Source: Zoogloea sp016790385 (GTDB lineage Bacteria > Pseudomonadota > Gammaproteobacteria > Burkholderiales > Rhodocyclaceae). From it: a stretch of 64,000 nt of DNA. The stretch is taken from NCBI RefSeq assembly GCF_041916735.1, contig NZ_JAYRYY010000001.1, one strand, 5' to 3'. Shown in pieces: positions 62,605-64,000 of this stretch (position 1 is its first letter; every line of letters begins with the position of its first letter). The notes beneath the pieces were generated by a model. It was not told where the DNA came from and did no database searches. It saw nothing but the letters and a program-made list of their open reading frames with translations. The translations under genes were made by a program, and so were the position numbers.

Positions 62605-63612
62605 TCAGCCCTTAACGGCAATCACCGTTCGTCCCTTGACCCGACCGGCGATGAAGTCGTCGAACACCCCCGGCAATTCGGAAAAAGGCACGGTACGGGT
62701 CATCTGCGTGAGGTGACGAGGTTTGAGATCGGTGGCAAGACGCTCCCAAACCCGGGTGCGCGTCGGAAAACCCATATAGCCGGAATCAATCCCAAGCAAA
62801 CTGACACCGCGCAGGATGAACGGGAAAACGGTGGTCGGCAGACTGATGCTTTGGGCGTTACCGATACTGGCCACTGTACCGGCCTGTTTCATCGTCGAAA
62901 GCACCCAGGCAAGGATGTCTCCACCCACATTGTCCACTGCACCAGCCCACAGGCCCGCATCCAGAGGCCGTGTCTTTGCTGGATCGATGGTATCCCGCAA
63001 GCGAATCTCGGCAGCGCCAAGACTTTTCAGATAAGACTCTTCCTGGGGTTTCCCGGTCAGTGCCACCACGTGGTAGCCAAGCCCCGCCAGCATGTCGATG
63101 GCGAGTCCACCGACCCCGCCGCTGGCACCGGTGACGATCACCGGCCCATTTCCGGGACAGAGGCCGTTGTCTTCCATGCGGACAACACCCAGCGCTGCGG
63201 TGAACCCCGCCGTGCCGAGGGCCATCGCATCAAAAAGGGAAAGGCCGCCAGGCAGGGGTACGACCCAGCCCGCAGGGATCCGCGCATACTCGGCATAGCC
63301 TCCGTGATGTGCCACACCGATATCGAAACTGGTGGCGATGACTTCATCACCCGCCTTGAAGCGGGGGTCGGCACTTTCCACCACCGTACCCGAAAGATCG
63401 ATGCCCCCAACACAGGGAAAGCGTCGAATGATCTTGCCGGCTCCCGTCGCTGCCAGCGCGTCCTTGTAATTCACACTTGAATAGGCCACCTTGATAAGAA
63501 CCTCTCCGGCATCGAGAGCATCGACGGAAAATGTCTCCATGGCGGAAGAAACCTTGCGGTTTTCATCCTGGCGAATCACAAAAGCCTTGAAGGGGGCAAC
63601 GACGCTGGACAT
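62605..63612 (-). CDS. acuI: YhdH/AcuI-type zinc-free quinone oxidoreductase (acrylyl-CoA reductase-like)
   Basis: 335 residues of the medium-chain dehydrogenase/reductase superfamily. The N-terminal catalytic domain has SSVNYKDALAATG. The Rossmann segment is VIVTGASGGVGGLAIDMLAGLGYHVVALTGK. AcuI enzymes reduce acrylyl-CoA to propionyl-CoA with NADPH, and prpE lies nearby on the same strand. E. coli YhdH is the same type. Zinc ligands of true alcohol dehydrogenases are absent. Substrate specificity is inferred from the family. Confidence 0.88.
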   Translation of the reverse strand: MSSVVAPFKAFVIRQDENRKVSSAMETFSVDALDAGEVLIKVAYSSVNYKDALAATGAGKIIRRFPCVGGIDLSGTVVESADPRFKAGDEVIATSFDIGVAHHGGYAEYARIPAGWVVPLPGGLSLFDAMALGTAGFTAALGVVRMEDNGLCPGNGPVIVTGASGGVGGLAIDMLAGLGYHVVALTGKPQEESYLKSLGAAEIRLRDTIDPAKTRPLDAGLWAGAVDNVGGDILAWVLSTMKQAGTVASIGNAQSISLPTTVFPFILRGVSLLGIDSGYMGFPTRTRVWERLATDLKPRHLTQMTRTVPFSELPGVFDDFIAGRVKGRTVIAVKG

Positions 63613-63773
63613 GCTTTTCTCCTCTTGATTAGGCGCCAGGGCGGCGCTCTGTTGTTTGTCGGCCGATTATAGCCCCGGCACCAGCAAGCGGCCCGCGCCC
63701 GTGACGCGGCGCGACGCCTCAATACCGTGGCATCGCTGCCGTAAATGAAGTCATCGCCCGCTGGAACAGAATC

Positions 63774-64000
63774 ATGGCCCTGCTTACACAAGCCTTCGAC
63801 TCCATTGACGCTTACGTCGCCTTTTTCGGCAACGAACCCATCCCCGTACTCAAACATACGGTCAAGGAACTCCAGACGATGCGGGAACAGGAGGAAAGCA
63901 TCAACGGGCGTACCGTCGCAGCGCTGGTGTTGAGTGATCCGATGATGACCCTGAAGGTTCTGATCCACATGGAAGCCCACCGCAAGGCCCGCCAGAACCA
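63774..64000 (+). CDS. HDOD-like signal-transduction protein, N-terminal part
   Basis: The ATG at 63774 opens a frame that runs off the window, with 75 residues visible. The sequence (FFGNEPIPVLKHTVKELQTMREQEESINGRTVAALVLSDPMMTLKVLIHMEAHR) resembles the start of HDOD-domain regulators (VLxxTVxxL..., DPxMTLKVL). The 161 bases between it and acuI hold the divergent promoters. Confidence 0.6.
   Translation, partial: MALLTQAFDSIDAYVAFFGNEPIPVLKHTVKELQTMREQEESINGRTVAALVLSDPMMTLKVLIHMEAHRKARQN

Overview
The window is a gene-dense, GC-rich, chromosomal stretch of a betaproteobacterium. The best fit is the order Rhodocyclales (Azoarcus/Thauera/Zoogloea/Azospira-like). This rests on three things: the syntenic blocks tig-clpP-clpX-lon-hupB-tRNA-ppiD and pyrG-kdsA-eno-ftsB, the soluble NAD-dependent formate dehydrogenase operon, and the protein families seen. 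The order is an inference, because there is no rRNA or other decisive marker. I see no insertion sequences, prophage, CRISPR array or integrase; this is core chromosome with a few accessory islets.

Layout. 1-6470: tail of an unknown gene, a LysR regulator and a formate dehydrogenase operon (fdsG and fdsB fused, then fdsA and fdsD; no fdsC/fdhD). 6578-9220: small membrane proteins (DUF454, VIT/CCC1), a candidate C-rich small RNA, a MOSC protein and a small conserved protein. 9302-11481: an exported propeptide-like protein translationally coupled to a subtilase with a GlyGly-CTERM-type tail. 11546-14712: a LexA-controlled dnaE2 that appears leaderless. 14773-17595: a lipoprotein and an orphan peptide-type ABC binding protein with an extra C-terminal membrane anchor. 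17691-27480: fabI, then the protein quality-control block on the minus strand (ppiD, tRNA-Asp, tRNA-Val, hupB, tRNA-Arg, lon with a sigma-32-type promoter, clpX, clpP, tig).

27861-32645: the stress operon prkA-yeaH-spoVR. 32646-38257: a secreted beta-helix protein, a DnaJ-like protein, trhP (yegQ), rpmE and a PMT-family glycosyltransferase. 38513-42691: pyrG-kdsA-eno-ftsB on the minus strand. 42833-45803: an isochorismatase-family hydrolase, a decayed acetoacetyl-CoA synthetase pseudogene and an acyl-CoA thioesterase. 46043-51715: ETF-quinone oxidoreductase and purL, convergent on a shared terminator. 51938-53389: a diguanylate cyclase. 53453-59338: a five-gene envelope-glycan cluster (PAP2 phosphatase, YbhN-like flippase family, polyprenyl-phosphate glycosyltransferase and two ArnT/PMT-like transferases). 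59434-63612: prpE, a response regulator with a degenerate GGDEF domain, and an acrylyl-CoA reductase-like gene. The window ends inside an HDOD-like gene.

The most notable observations are the subtilase with its coupled stand-alone propeptide-like partner and GlyGly-CTERM tail, the leaderless LexA-controlled dnaE2, the acetoacetyl-CoA synthetase caught in decay, the fused FdsGB subunit, the candidate anti-Shine-Dalgarno small RNA, and the five-gene glycan-transfer cluster. All calls come from reading the sequence; no database search was run.
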